64,000 nt of DNA from Rhyacichthys aspro (Eukaryota > Chordata > Actinopteri > Gobiiformes > Rhyacichthyidae): assembly GCA_036850595.1 (NCBI GenBank), contig CM072160.1, forward strand, positions 10,395,906-10,459,905, written 5' to 3'. The notes below the pieces were generated by a model, which made no database searches, was not told the origin of the DNA, and worked only from the letters and a program-made list of their open reading frames with translations. The first letter of the stretch is position 1. Every line of letters begins with the position of its first letter. Below are positions 39,475 to 51,700 of this stretch, piece after piece. Position numbers and translations under genes: made by a program.

Positions 39475-40200
39475 TGTGTCTCTGGTTTCTCATGTCAAAA
39501 TGGTGAACATGGGGTGGCTGTTCCTCTATCTTCTTCTACCAGCTGCTGTCAAAGAGGAGACACCTGCTGAGAACAAGGATACCTTAGGTCAGGTGTTTCG
39601 AGCCAGATTTATCTAATTGATAAGGTATCACGTTATTTTTTACATTCTCGGTAGAGATTGGCTTTATATTTTTATGGTGCAGGTTCTGTTTTAGGCAACA
39701 CTTGCACAACCACACCAACTGTTAACTTAATAGTTAACCATAAAATAAATGACATAGAGCTAGCTAAACTTTAACAGTCAATTAGCATAGCGGAACTGCA
39801 AATTATTTGACCAGTCTGTGCCCAGAATAACCAGGAATCGATTGATAAACAAGTATCCCTGGATAGTAGTGTAGCTTAAATCTCCGCGCACCATAAATGG
39901 TTAAAATAAATGCCCCCGAGTCACCCCAAAAATCAGAAGCAAATCTGGGCTAGCAACTGTATGCTAGTGCTAAAGACCTAGCACAGTTAGCATAACTGCA
40001 CCGATGGCAACTTATTATTTACCACACTTAAAAGTTTGTCGTTTTAGTCAACATTGAACTCACCTGACATGTTTAAAACGCTGTGTTTTGATCTTAGAGA
40101 TACTTTAGCAGACAGAAACGGAGGTGGCAGTCTAAGAAGTAAACAGTACAGCCCAGGTCCGCCCTGCTCTGCTCAGCTGGCAGCTCTTCAGTCACAGCCG
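39475..40200 (-). other. bltp2: bltp2 5'UTR with intron
   Basis: On the minus strand a good donor (CAG then GTGAGT) at 40064 can join the acceptor near 39567/39564 (TTCTCAGCAG, a tandem NAGNAG acceptor) just upstream of the start codon at 39474. The first exon runs right from 40064 to perhaps 40200. Spliced, the leader contains an upstream ATG at 40070 that reads a 15-codon frame across the junction and stops before the main ATG. Confidence 0.4.
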
Positions 40201-40291
40201 ACAACAACTTGAGTCAACATTGTTAAAGCTGGAAAACTTCCAAATTATTTTCATCTAAGCCAATGTAAACTTCTTGTAGTTGTTTTGATAT

Positions 40292-40314
40292 AATATATAT
40301 ATATATATATATAT
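40292..40314. repeat. (AT)n dinucleotide repeat
   Basis: A run of about eleven AT units lies in the short spacer between the glod4 3' end and the bltp2 promoter. It has no evident function. Confidence 0.9.
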
Positions 40315-40317
40315 TAA

Positions 40318-40323
40318 TTTAAT
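40318..40323 (-). terminator. glod4: Candidate glod4 poly(A) signal (ATTAAA)
   Basis: TTTAAT on the plus strand is ATTAAA, the commonest variant hexamer, on the minus strand. It sits about 165 nt past the glod4 stop. If used, glod4 ends only 100 bp or so before the bltp2 first exon begins. Confidence 0.35.
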
Positions 40324-40486
40324 TACTGCAATGGCAAAACATTTCAACAAATTTTAATCATAATACAGGTGCATTTTACAATAATTTCAAAGAGAAATAG
40401 TACAGTACACAACATGTGTAGTGTACTCCTAAGTGCTTTAGTCAGTATGTACATAATGGTATGATTGGCACGTTGCTGGCTTCATC

Positions 40487-41829
40487 TCAAGCAGCTGCCT
40501 TCTGCCTGTTGTGTTTGGCAAACCACTCATCACTTTTATCTTCAGCCATAGCCTAAAAGCGAGAACAAAACATGAGAACCTTGCATATAAATATATATAA
40601 CATGTCTAATTTACTTTTTGTTTGAAGAAGATACAGAAATTGTTCTCACCTTGCTAAGCAGTTCATTTCCTTTAGGATCCACCATTGACAGTTGGCTAAA
40701 AGCTTCATCTCCCACAAAGCAAATTTCATGGCCATCCTAATACAAAAAAAGTTATGAATTTTGCTGTTATACTTTTTTGTTATAAATAATGCACAAACAA
40801 TTCACTTACTGGATCTGCCAAAATAACCACTTCCACCGTGGCTTTTCCAGGAGTGTCAAGACTGACTAATGGGGTAAGAATCTTCTGATTTTCCTTTTTC
40901 ATCAGGGCTTCAAGGTCTGGCAGCTAAATAATTTGACAGACCATTAGAACATTTTGATTATAAAATTCTGTATTTATACACTTCATATTTTTGATTAATG
41001 ACCTGCTCCCTTGGGCATGAAAATGCAATTCTTCCAAATGCTGTCCCGTGATCTACTGGCCCATTGACATCATGAAGCTCAAGTTTACACTAAACAAAAA
41101 TAATGGTAATAACTTAAATTCATGTGACTCCATAAGTTCAAGTTTTGAGACCATTTCACATACCATTTAACTTACTTGGGTGTCTGAAAATCCCATCAAA
41201 ACTGTTTTCTTTTGCTCATTTGTTGCCATGACCCTCATTCCTAGGAGTGTGGTCCAATAGTGGGTTGACCTCTGTAAGTCTGATACAGCTAGACAAACCT
41301 TCTGGACAGGGTCTTAAAAAAAACAAAAAACAACCCCCCACACACACACAAAAAAACACAAAAAAACAAAAACAAAACCCACATTTGATTAATGTTATTT
41401 ACATAGATCTGAAACAAACTGTGACAATCGCTTCAGAAAAAGTGTGTTAGTGTCACTGACCACACAGAGGCTGCTCTTTGTCAATCAGATAGAAGGGGTA
41501 ACCTCCTGGGGCGTGGGTGAGATAAAGACCCTCTTCCACCTTGGTGAGAGGCCACTCCAGATTTTTGGCATTGCTGACAGCTTTACTTGACTGCAGCGTA
41601 AGCCCCTATGAATACAACACAGATAACAAATTCCTCCCAATTTATGGTGTTGAATCACAACATAAACGTATGGTTTTACTAAAGTTATATGTGTTTCTTA
41701 CTAAGAAATCATTGCCAAGCTGATACTCTCCCACACCATAATTGTATGTCAGTTCAGCAACAAAATGGTCATCCTCTGGTCCAAAGCCAACCATTGTCTT
41801 GCTCCACTTCCCATCATAGGGGCTGCATA

Positions 41830-41866
<37 letters not shown>

Positions 41867-42227
41867 GTAAAAAGGCGTTGTCTTCGCAGGACAGGTATCT
41901 ATTACATTGAGTACAAAGTCCAGTGACTTAATACTAACCCATTACATGTAGCTTTGCAGCCTTCCTCAAATTCTTCATGGCGCAAAACCTTGAACGAATA
42001 ATAATGTTACAAACACAAGATAACACTGAACACAAAGGTTGTAGGCTACAGGATAAAGTTAACTGTCCAATGTGCGCATGTTAGCGTAACAAGTCGTTCA
42101 TGTTTTATGTGTCACAACAGGATCTTATGAAAAGTACCTTCATTCCCAGAACATCTCGATAAAAAGTGGCTGTTTTGGCCCTGTCACCAACTTTGAAAAC
42201 AAAATGCAACGCTCGTCTCATAGCCAT
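40487..42227 (-). CDS. glod4: Glyoxalase domain-containing protein 4
   Basis: Member of the vicinal-oxygen-chelate (glyoxalase/bleomycin resistance) fold, mitochondrial and cytosolic in mammals, with limited knowledge of substrate. Nine coding exons (42227-42138, 41988-41939, 41822-41702, 41605-41461, 41312-41176, 41089-41003, 40923-40810, 40736-40650, 40552-40487) give 298 aa, the same as human GLOD4. There are two VOC modules: the first around RALHFVFKVGDRAKTATFYRDVLGM to about residue 120, the second from VCLAVSDLQRSTHYWTTLLGM, with the closing DPDGHEICFVGDEAF. Residues that would bind metal in true glyoxalase I (His/Glu in the strand starts) are not clearly all present, so catalysis is uncertain. 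The start ATG is the first in the exon, followed by the family MAMRRALHF. The gene is divergent from mrm3 as in human 17p13.3. Confidence 0.96.
41300..41382. repeat. A-rich / CA-rich low-complexity tract
   Basis: Runs of AAAAAC and CACACA make up most of glod4 intron 4 (41460-41313). The glod4 exon 5 acceptor is directly beside its left end, so in the glod4 sense this is a T-rich tract leading to the splice site. Confidence 0.8.
41827..41867. repeat. (TAA)n trinucleotide microsatellite
   Basis: About thirteen TAA units fill over a third of the 116-bp glod4 intron 2 (41938-41823) and end three bases from the exon 3 acceptor AG. In the glod4 sense the repeat is (ATT)n and takes the place of the polypyrimidine tract. 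Confidence 0.95.
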
Positions 42228-42775
42228 AGCTCTTGACAGTTTTTGACAATTATTTTAGTTCCTTATCAATGCTCGATTAAGCTTCCTTTGCGTTTGATTT
42301 TTCGGTGGTCAACAGGGAATGGAAAACGGGCATGCATTTACTGTAGCTAGTAGCTACACTGTCACATTTAATGTTAGTGCTCTGAGCTGAACCCTTGTTT
42401 AGTTTTAGTACATGGCGTTATATTTAAACGTACAAGAGGAATAAGTAAAGAAAAAAGATTTTAAAAAACAAACGAATTATCTTTCATACCAACCCTTGCT
42501 ACATAATGGTATCGCCCAAGCAATTACAAAATCTCGCGAGATTCGATTTCAAGCACCATGGTTACGTCAAGGGAAAACGCACAATTTTGAAAAAAGTATT
42601 TATTTTTAGGGTGTTGTAGAAATCGTGTGTGACTTTAACATGGGACAAATCTACTAGCACTATTATTCGTTGTTTGGTCACTTCTGTACATTTGTTTTTA
42701 CTACACACGGTGGTGTTATGCTAACTAGGCGTCAGTGAGGGGCGCACACAAGAACAAGCGAAGAAGAAAACAAAC
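42228..42775. promoter_or_regulatory. Bidirectional glod4-mrm3 promoter
   Basis: The two start codons lie 548 bp apart on opposite strands. The perfect palindrome TCTCGCGAGA is at 42532-42541, near the middle. This word is the known BANP (and formerly Kaiso-linked) site of CpG-island promoters of essential genes. No TATA box is evident on either side. Head-to-head GLOD4-MRM3 order is shared with human. Confidence 0.65.
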
Positions 42776-44497
42776 ATGGCAGCTTACGTTAGAAGCGTGA
42801 TTTATTTTCTTTCATTGGAGAAAAGTGCTTTTCTATCGAGAGGAGGCAGTAGCATTGTGCAGACTAAACGGTATGTACGTGGACTGAGGAGGAGACCTGT
42901 CAAAGTGTTGTTTCCTGAAGATGAGACCTCTGTCAACAAGCAGCAGTCTGCTCCCATACGGCCAAACGAGAGAAAGGCTAAAGAGCCCGAAGCCACCGCT
43001 GCAGCCAAGCCTATTGAAAATGTTTTTGTAGAGGAGAGGAAGACTATACAGACAGCGCCACAAGATGCCAAGAAACCTCTAACAAAGGATGAAATTGCTG
43101 GACTCCGATATGAAAGAGCTTTCCCTGGAGATAAGAGACTGGCGTGAGTTATTATTGGGCCAGTGGTCATAACTTAAATCTGTCTAAATATTGTTTTATT
43201 TAGTAATTTACACTTTATAGCTAGTGTCTGCCCTATAGGTGTTGCTGTGATTTTTTTTTACTTGTTTAACTTTGTCTCGCATGTTCGCGTCTTAAATTAT
43301 GTTATTATACCTGACCTGACCTTTATAAATGATACTAATACAATATTATGTTTTGTACAACCTTATGTGTCTGTCTCTCAGGAAGGTGGTGAGTGTGGCT
43401 CGTTCCAGGACTTTTCGAGAGCACCAGGGTAAAATCCTGTTGGAGGGCAGGCGTTTGATCTGTGATGCCCTGAAGGCTGGGGCTAATCCTCAGATGGTGT
43501 TCTTTAGCACAGTGAATCAACTATTGGAGCTGCCTGTGGACAAGCTGAAACGGGCTACTCTAGTTAAAGTCAAATTTGAAGATATTAAGACCTGGTCTGA
43601 CCTAGTGACCCCCCAGGGTGTAATAGGTATGTTGTAATTTGTTTCATATGAATAGTTCTTCACAAGTTGAATAATTCATGGTATTTTGTGTGGTGTTGCA
43701 GCTATATTTTCACGTCCAGATCCATCCAGATTAAATTTTATAAACAGCGGTCATTCAGTACCTTTGTCTCTTATATGTGACAATATTCGTGACCCTGGTA
43801 ACCTTGGGACTATCTTACGATGTGCCACTGCAGCTGGATGTTATAATGTCCTTCTTACAAAAGGTAGGATGTATGATATTGTAAAATCATGAAGTCTTCT
43901 GTTAAAGAACTCATAGTAAACTTGATTTTTATGTTGTCAATAGGTTGTGTTGATGCCTGGGAACCTAAAGTAATGCGTGCTGCAATGGGTGCCCATTTCC
44001 GCCTTCCCCTTTATTCTAATCTAAATTGGGATGATATTGAAACCCATCTCCCCAAATCTGTGACTGTCCATGTGGCAGACAACTGGGGTGACAGACTAAG
44101 AGAAACACCAGAGCCAAAAAGGGATGTATTGGGAAAACCTCCCAAGGCAGGAGACTACGGATGGGTCAGCACAAGTTCTAATAACAAAAGGGTGGACTAC
44201 GAGGACTATGAATCGGATTCAGACTGTGAATATGAATTGTCTCTCCCCAGAGTAGACACCAAGCTGTACTACAAGACCTGGGCCCAGAACCCTTCAGCAC
44301 TTGTAATAGGCGGAGAAACACATGGTCTGAGTTTAGAGGCAGTGCAGCTAGCTGAAAAAACTGCTGGACACAGACTTTTTATTCCTGTAGTTCCTGAAGT
44401 GGACAGCTTAAATGCAGCCATGGCTGCCAGCATTCTCCTGTTTGAAGGAAGGAAACAACTTTTACAGCAAATTCAGACTACAAGGAAATCAAGGTGA
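42776..44497 (+). CDS. mrm3: Mitochondrial rRNA 2'-O-methyltransferase 3 (RNMTL1)
   Basis: SpoU-family (SPOUT fold) methyltransferase; the human enzyme methylates G1370 in the A loop of mitochondrial 16S rRNA. Four coding exons (42776-43143, 43382-43626, 43702-43863, 43944-44497) give 442 aa, slightly longer than human (420). The first about 120 residues are basic and low complexity, as expected of a mitochondrial targeting and linker region. The SpoU substrate-binding domain follows (VARSRTFREHQGKILLEGRRLI). The catalytic SPOUT knot carries motif 1 (NLGTILRCATAAG, Asn238 to Arg244), motif 2 (IGGETHGLS, residues 380-388) and motif 3 (DSLNAAMAASILLFEG, from 412). An acidic insert (DYEDYESDSDCEYE) between motifs 1 and 2 is typical of this branch. 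Poly(A) signals follow at 44560 and 44735. Fish have two copies; I cannot say which this is. Confidence 0.95.
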
Positions 44498-44559
44498 CAA
44501 ACTAGATAGTGGATTTTAAACAACATAACGCATGCTAGAAGGTAACTTATAAAGTGTAT

Positions 44560-44565
44560 AATAAA
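44560..44565 (+). terminator. mrm3: mrm3 poly(A) signal (proximal)
   Basis: AATAAA lies 63 nt past the mrm3 stop codon. A second AATAAA at 44735-44740 would give a 3'UTR of about 260 nt. Confidence 0.45.
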
Positions 44566-44759
44566 AATGGGAATGTGCAGTGAACTTTAAAACATATTAA
44601 ACATCCAGTTAAAAATCCCAAACTCTGAACCAAATTGAACATTGATTTAAAGTTAAGGTGACCATTGTTTAGATCCATCTAATGTTTTGTTTGCCAGTTG
44701 CCTTTCCATTTTAGCTTGTATGAATAAGATTTTAAATAAAATGTTGAGCTACAGCTTGA

Positions 44760-45320
44760 AAGATTCACTACTGCTGCTAAATTAGTGCTGTTAACTCACT
44801 ACTGCTTAATACATGCAATATCTAATCTACTTTAGCATCATTTAATCTCAGTCAAATTAGAGACTTAAAGCAATTGGTGATTATTTTTTACATAGCTCTA
44901 ACTTTATTTAAGCACTCATGAGGAAAGGGAGTTTGTGCTTACCAGAGAATTTTTAATGGAAGTGAATGTTCATGTCAAAAGGTATAAACTAGAAGTAGCA
45001 GAATAAGGGGATTTATACATTCAACACATTCATGTGCTATTTTGTGCCATTATAAATAATGAAGCTATTTAAAAGGACCTTCACAAAAATCCTTATTGAC
45101 TTGAGATGAGAACCACCATTAAACTACCGACAAGCTGGATATGACTTTCAAATGCCACTTTTAACATACATAATAACAAAGGGATGGACAAGCATCAGTC
45201 ATTGGTCTATAAAAAGCAAGCATATTGTATTCTTTGCTGTTTCATGTAGGGCCTTGACGCCTTACAGCTACATCCAGCTGAGGTTCTAGTGAATTTACAT
45301 GTAACATACAATAGTAATCA
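44760..45320. other. Spacer between convergent mrm3 and nxn
   Basis: This is AT-rich sequence without coding signal or recognisable repeat. It lies between the inferred 3' ends of two convergently transcribed genes. Confidence 0.5.
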
Positions 45321-45321
45321 G

Positions 45322-45327
45322 TTTATT
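45322..45327 (-). terminator. nxn: Candidate nxn poly(A) signal
   Basis: TTTATT on the plus strand reads AATAAA on the minus strand, about 380 nt past the nxn stop codon. Confidence 0.4.
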
Positions 45328-45704
45328 CTTGTTCAAAAACAAAGTAACAACAATGTAACAGAGTGAGCAATCAGATGAATAAGTAGGTCCATTTGGGAAG
45401 TTATCTGGGTTACTCTACGATTCAGATAGCTATTAAGTGAAAAAAATATTTTCCTCAGGCAAATAACAAAATCTCCATATATATTACTGTAAAGATTATA
45501 ATCAATGCAAGGCACCACAGGAGAAAGAGAGGACTCCATTAAAGAACATGTCTAAAAATGTTAAAATGTCAGTAAAAAGTGAGACGTGTCTAACAGTCTG
45601 ACAGTGGGAGAGAAACAAGGCTGGGAGCGCAAGTGGACATAGCAACAGGTCAGAGTTTGATGATGTAAGAGTCCCATAGATATTATGTCTGAACATTATG
45701 GATT

Positions 45705-48700
45705 TCAGATGGGCTCCGGTTTGAGCTTTTCAGCCAGAAAGTCATTGACAAATTGCTCCACAATGGCTGGTGTAATCTCCTCGACATCACGTACATACTT
45801 GGCACGGGCCGACATGTCCAGGATAGTGAGCAGAGGAGCTGCCTCTGGGAGGTTGGTGTAATCCCGCAGAGAGTCACTCATGTCATCCTGTGTGGGGCAA
45901 AAAGAATCAGAGGTTAATGATTTACACGATGGCACATTCCTTACATTGAATTTTAATTACCATTACAAATATACAAGTCAAACACTGGGTATATATGACA
46001 AAGAAGAATAGGTCAGTATTACTGCAGCTTTAAAAACAGAACTTGCTTTTGTAAAAGTAAATTAAGCCAGCAATCATTTAGTAGAATGAGGCCATGTTAG
46101 GATTACTTCAAATTTCCAGGGCTTTAAACGAGATCTGCAAAAAAACACAACCTTTATTTATGCACACTTGAGTGGCTGAAAGGGAATTAAACACCATCTT
46201 TCTTCCTACGGGCAGCCTGCCCACAGAGAGCAGAGAACTGCTGCTTAGTCACATATCCTGCTGTGTAAAGAGACAAAGGAATGTGATTGTGTCGCCCTGT
46301 CTCACCTTCACATTTAAAGATTGTATACATGGCCAGGAAACATGTGAATGAATTTGTTCAAATATCTTATCTCATCCTTCCATCACAGGAGTTTGTTGTG
46401 CCTGAGGCATAATATCCTCTTTTGTAACTCAGCTATTTAAACTTCAGTCTATATAACCATTGGTAACAGAAATAAACCACTGTCAGGCCAGCAATAACAC
46501 CAACAATTAATAATTGAAGGTTGCTGCCAGCTGGGACAGCTCATGGAAATGGCATTCTCTCCTCAAATGAGGTCAGTTACTCTAGTCATATCTCAAGTCA
46601 AAGGGATTTCATGGGTTGTGTTTCATTACAAGGTCTCACAGTGAGCCGACTGAAAGTGTAGATGCTGTCCATAAAATGTTGCTCTTTCAGCATGACCTTA
46701 TTTCCCCTCAGTAAATGTTGCAGACTCACAGACTTACAGAGATTGAAGATGGGAATCATGTGGAACTGATTATGAAGAAAAGTCAGAACTAACACCAAAA
46801 ATCCAGGGGGTGGCACTGTAACATCGAGTTGGGTCACAAGTGTGTGAGTGACTCAGTCTTCCATTCACCCTGCCACATAAATCAGTAACTAGCAGTGTTA
46901 ACATCAAAGGCCAAGACAAAAATCTGATATTTTTATCAGCAGGCCCAAAACTCAGGACTATTCTTGCTAAATGGAGCAACCCAAACAATAGTTTATTTTA
47001 TTAGCGGTTGGCTGTATTGCTACAGTACTTAAATCTTACCTATGCCAATAACAAGTTGCGGATTTCAGCTTTGCAAAATAGCTAACAGATGTAACAAATT
47101 AAGTTCAGTATAGTTTTCTTATAAAGAGCCAATTCTTTTGAGTCAAACGTCTTTTGAGGCTGCTGATCACAAATAAAGAATGTCTCTGAACAATTTAGTT
47201 CAGAGTGAAATATAACTTAATTTTTTTCTTGCAAATAAAAGCTCTATTTCATGTTCTCTTGCAACCATAATAGGTGTAGTTTATAGATTGTCTCGATACA
47301 CGGTGTAAAAGAAATGCTTTCGCAGCTCCTGTCCCCTGATATGACAAGACAAGAGGTAATCATCACATCAGCCCTCGTCTCTGGAGGAAGTCATGCATCT
47401 TCTTTTGTGTAGCTTCTAGTGAGGTGCTGCCCTTTCAGAGGCCCCCGCCCTTCGCTGTTCAGTTCAGCTCAAAACAAAAAAGACAAAGGGCCTCTCAGCT
47501 GCAGCCGGCCATGATAAGGCTTGGCATGTGTTAACCGTGTGGAACGCTGTACTGCACTTGGATTTCTCTGCCTATTGATGCTCTGTAGCATTTCATGGAT
47601 GATGACCATCTGATAATGACTGGGATGATAATGATAATAAAGCTTACTTCTGGTGCTTCCAAAGTCTATGGCTGACTTTATCACTGCAAAAATTAACAAT
47701 ATGCTAAATCACCCAGTAAAAAGAATTACTGAAATAAATGTCCAGGTGTGTGTAAATTTGGCACCAGTAAGATAAAATCATAAATATATAATATGTAGTA
47801 AAAAAAGAGCATTATTTCTTGTGATTATAAATGTCGCTTCTACAGTAAAAATAAAGGAATAATGCATCCGTTTTATTTATTTTATAGTCCATAAATACTA
47901 TACTGTGCTTGACAGATTAATGGCATAGTGGCCTTGGACATATAGTGTACACCTACAGACAGACATGTACAAGTTCTAAGCCCATGGGTTGAAATATGAA
48001 CCTATGCTTTGATTTGAGAAATCAGTGTTCTCTCCTTCTTCATGCACAGAGACCATGAGGCAGGGGAGCTGGGGAGGTCAGTAATTTGGTAATTAGGTCT
48101 GGTGCTAAATCTTGCTAAGTCCTGCAAAGATGAAGACAGAAGAATGTGAGCTTGAGCAATGAAAAGTCACGGAAATGAGCACAGGGATGATGTGGGAGGA
48201 GACGGAAGAATGATTTGACAGGCAGTGAAAAGGAGTGGATCGAGTCTACTTGATGTACAGGAACCCATATGATATCAGAACGCCTCTCATTTACAGAAAT
48301 CTTATCTGGCAGACTTTCTGTCCTCATACAAAAATTACACAATTTCACTACAAATATATTGTATAAGGGGAGCACCAAGGATTTATTAAAGTATCCACCA
48401 GAGAGCACTAATGAGTCATCTAAAGATTATTGTTGTTAATAAGTATTTTTGGGTGGGTTCTGTATTGCTTTATATAAATGAAAAAACTGCAAGAATAAGA
48501 ATTTAAATACAGTCGCTTGAGAATTTCTTTCCCCCAAGAGAAACAAACAATATTCTTCTCACCTCTCCAGCCACAAAGAAAAGAAGCGGTGTTTCCTCTT
48601 CCTTGGCTTTGTACTTGGCCATAAGTTTCTCTGCTATTGGCTGAATCAGCTCTTTAGCTGGCTCCAACTCTCCCTCCTCTTCTGCATCTGCAAAGACCAA

Positions 48701-51700
48701 AGAGACACAAGAATGAGCCGCCTAGACTAAAAGAAGCAGCAAGAAAGACAAAGGAAAAAGGCCAAAGAAAAAAAACCCAGAAAACAATGACTAGTGGATA
48801 GTTAAATGGGGGGCTAGAATGAGACCATCTGTACAGTCTGAGCAACAAGATAGAATAGTAACAACTAACCTGTACTTTCATTTGGCTTTTATTGTGCTAT
48901 TGTCTATAGTGTTAATATTCCTTATAATAAATAAAAACAGATTTCTGAATACTATTTTCCATGCTGCCTATATTAATGGAATGGCATGCTCTTAATTGTC
49001 TTATAAACGACAGGTAAGAAGTACAAACAAGTCCCGCAGACCTTTAGATCTTTCGATTTAGAATTTTTCACTGAACCCACGATTCATTATTGCCAATACA
49101 AATGCAACTTCAGTTTACTGTAAGCTTGGACAGTGACTGTTGCGGAGCAGAACATTCATATTTGTTGTGCTACCTACCCACAAACAGCACAAGGCAGGGC
49201 CCTTCATGGAGCTGCACAGCATTAGACTCGCTTAGCTCCAGCACTGGCCGAGGGTGCCACGGGAAGAGCCGGCACTCTGGGTCATTCAAAACCTCCACGC
49301 GGCCTTGTCGTGTGATCATGTGACCGTCTGTGTCCAACAGAATCAGGGTAGGGATACCTGGAGACAGAGAAGAAAAGACGGAAATAATGTGAGATGAGGG
49401 TCAACACAGGAGGGAAAGGAAATGGGCAAAAGTGTGGGTGGTGGTTTAGGTCATTTCCCCTCATTATATCATTGTGACGCAGACAGCTCACTCTCCTGCT
49501 GAGAGTTTGTACTGTGTGGATGTTTTTGTCTGTTTTTGACAACCTTTAACAGGCCATTCCTGCTTCACCACAGCTCTGTGTATTATCCTGTGCCAACTAT
49601 TCAGAATTAGTTTCACCGTTAACCGGCTCACAAGCGCCTAGTATTGTTAAGATTAGGATCTTCTTGCTTTATTAACAGGCTTATCAGAAACAGACACCAT
49701 CTGGGAGCGTGAGTCATTGAGTTCCTGTCTGGTCATGTGGACTGAAAGCAGAGGCAGGGGCCCATCATGCATGGGTAGTGAGTGCAGGACAGGGGCAGTG
49801 TTGATTCTTCCTCTGTGCATTCCTTACATTCTTTGCAGGACAAGCCAGCAACCAACTATTGCCAACTTCACCCACAGAAGGTAATTGAGAAAAGGCACAT
49901 AAGGGAGAAGCATATAATTTCTGCAGCAGACCCAACAGTAAACTTGATAACTAGCCTATATTCTTTGGGCTACAGGGTAACGGCGTTGAGAGCTGTCAAC
50001 CATAGTGACAGAATTGTACTCACTCGTAATATTGTGCATGTATCCTAGTATGAATTTTAGACAGTGTGTGGTTCAGCATGAAGAATGAATGCTCTGAATA
50101 ATTATAATTTATGTGTATGAACAAATTATGACAGGGTTGTGAGTATTATTTATATATTATGCACTATGTGTGTGTGTACAGATGGATGTGTTTCTGGATT
50201 AATGAAATATATGTGTACTGTATACACATATTTTTATAGTTCTTTAACATGCACTGTTCCAGTCAAATAAATTATTATTACATTGATTCAGCTTTTCTAA
50301 CAAAAAAGCTTGACACATTAAAATGATTGCCTCCTCTGAGCTTGAACATCAAAGCCAATTATAAATACCTTGTATTCCATAGAGTCTGTTGAGACGCGAT
50401 CGTCGAGCCTCATCTGAATATGGCACTGCCAGCCATGGCATCTCACTAAAGTATTGCCTAAAGGACTCCTCTGACCTGAAGGCATGAAAATACAAAAAAA
50501 TGACAATGACTAGTTTGTAGTCTCCATGGTAAATCTGTTTTAGGTAAAAATAGACCACATAGACATATGTTAGTAAATGCACTCACCTATCAGCACTGAC
50601 AAACACAATCTCAAACTTCTTTCCGGACTCTTTGATGGTTCGGTATGATTCCACCAGGACCCGGGTCAAACTGCGGCACGGTGGACACTGACCAAAAAAG
50701 AAATGAAGAATATTGAAGCAAGTGTATTTTTAATATTTATTTTATGGTGCTGATGTTTCCCAGCATTGTGTCCAACACATCTTAAAACAAGCTAGCAATC
50801 GTCTTGTTCTGTATTTCCTGTGATACAGAAAGCTCGAATGAAACTAATCTGAAAAGAATGCTCTGACTGGAGTTTTTGTTGGTCTGTGTGTGTGTTTACA
50901 GAGCTCACACTCCAGCCGGCAGAAAGAGTGTTGGTATGGCTGGCATTAGGATGACATCACAGTGCTATGGCAGCGAAAGACAAAACACAGCAATTTCACT
51001 TCCAGCGTTTTTCTCATGCCCAGTGTGTGCTGTGTAGCTTTCCCACACATTCATATGAGTAATGGGTATTTACAATCACAAAGCAAATAAGGTGCAGCTC
51101 AATGTTTGTTTATGTCAAGTTGAGCAAATATGGATTTTAGATATTATTCTAATGCCATGAATTTGTTCCTTAAACTTTAAATTTGCACACAATAATGAAA
51201 ATAGTATGTACCTGTCCACCCAGAACACTATATCAACATGTATCTTGTACCTGGAATAAGTAACATGTGAATACTTGTATGATTTTCAAATAACTAAGCT
51301 GTGCATTATATGCATTCTCTTGTAATTAACAAATTACATGCACCTTTTTCAATTAAGTGTCTAAATGTGCATATTTATACATTTCACTGGTAAAACCTAA
51401 TGCGCTGTGTAAAACATTTATTCATTGATTTAGTTATGCATACTTAAACCCAGTAGATAGACTGATCATGTTTTTGTTTTTTGTTTTTTTGGGAAAACAA
51501 AACCAGTTTACAAAGCATTCATTTTTAATAACATTTTTTACAAACTAGAGAGAGAAGACAACATGTTGTGATTTATTCTCAATAAGGTTTGAACACTGCA
51601 GTGTGAATTTTGTGTCTTTGCTGACTGAATACGTCTAGTATTCAAGCTAAATATAGGTCATGTCTCATTTCTGTGGGCCATTTGAGTTCCCTACAACACA

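Noticed and set aside
39500..39616. Plus-strand ORF of 38 codons starting like a signal peptide (MVNMGWLFLYLLLPAA)
   Set aside because: It lies antisense to the bltp2 5'UTR exon, has no downstream exon that I can join, and stops quickly. It is probably chance hydrophobicity from a pyrimidine-rich acceptor region.
41689..41910. ORF with a poly-Asn run
   Set aside because: The poly-Asn is the (TAA)n/(AAT)n microsatellite read in one frame, antisense to glod4.
42802..43170. 122-codon minus-strand ORF
   Set aside because: It is the antisense shadow of mrm3 exon 1.
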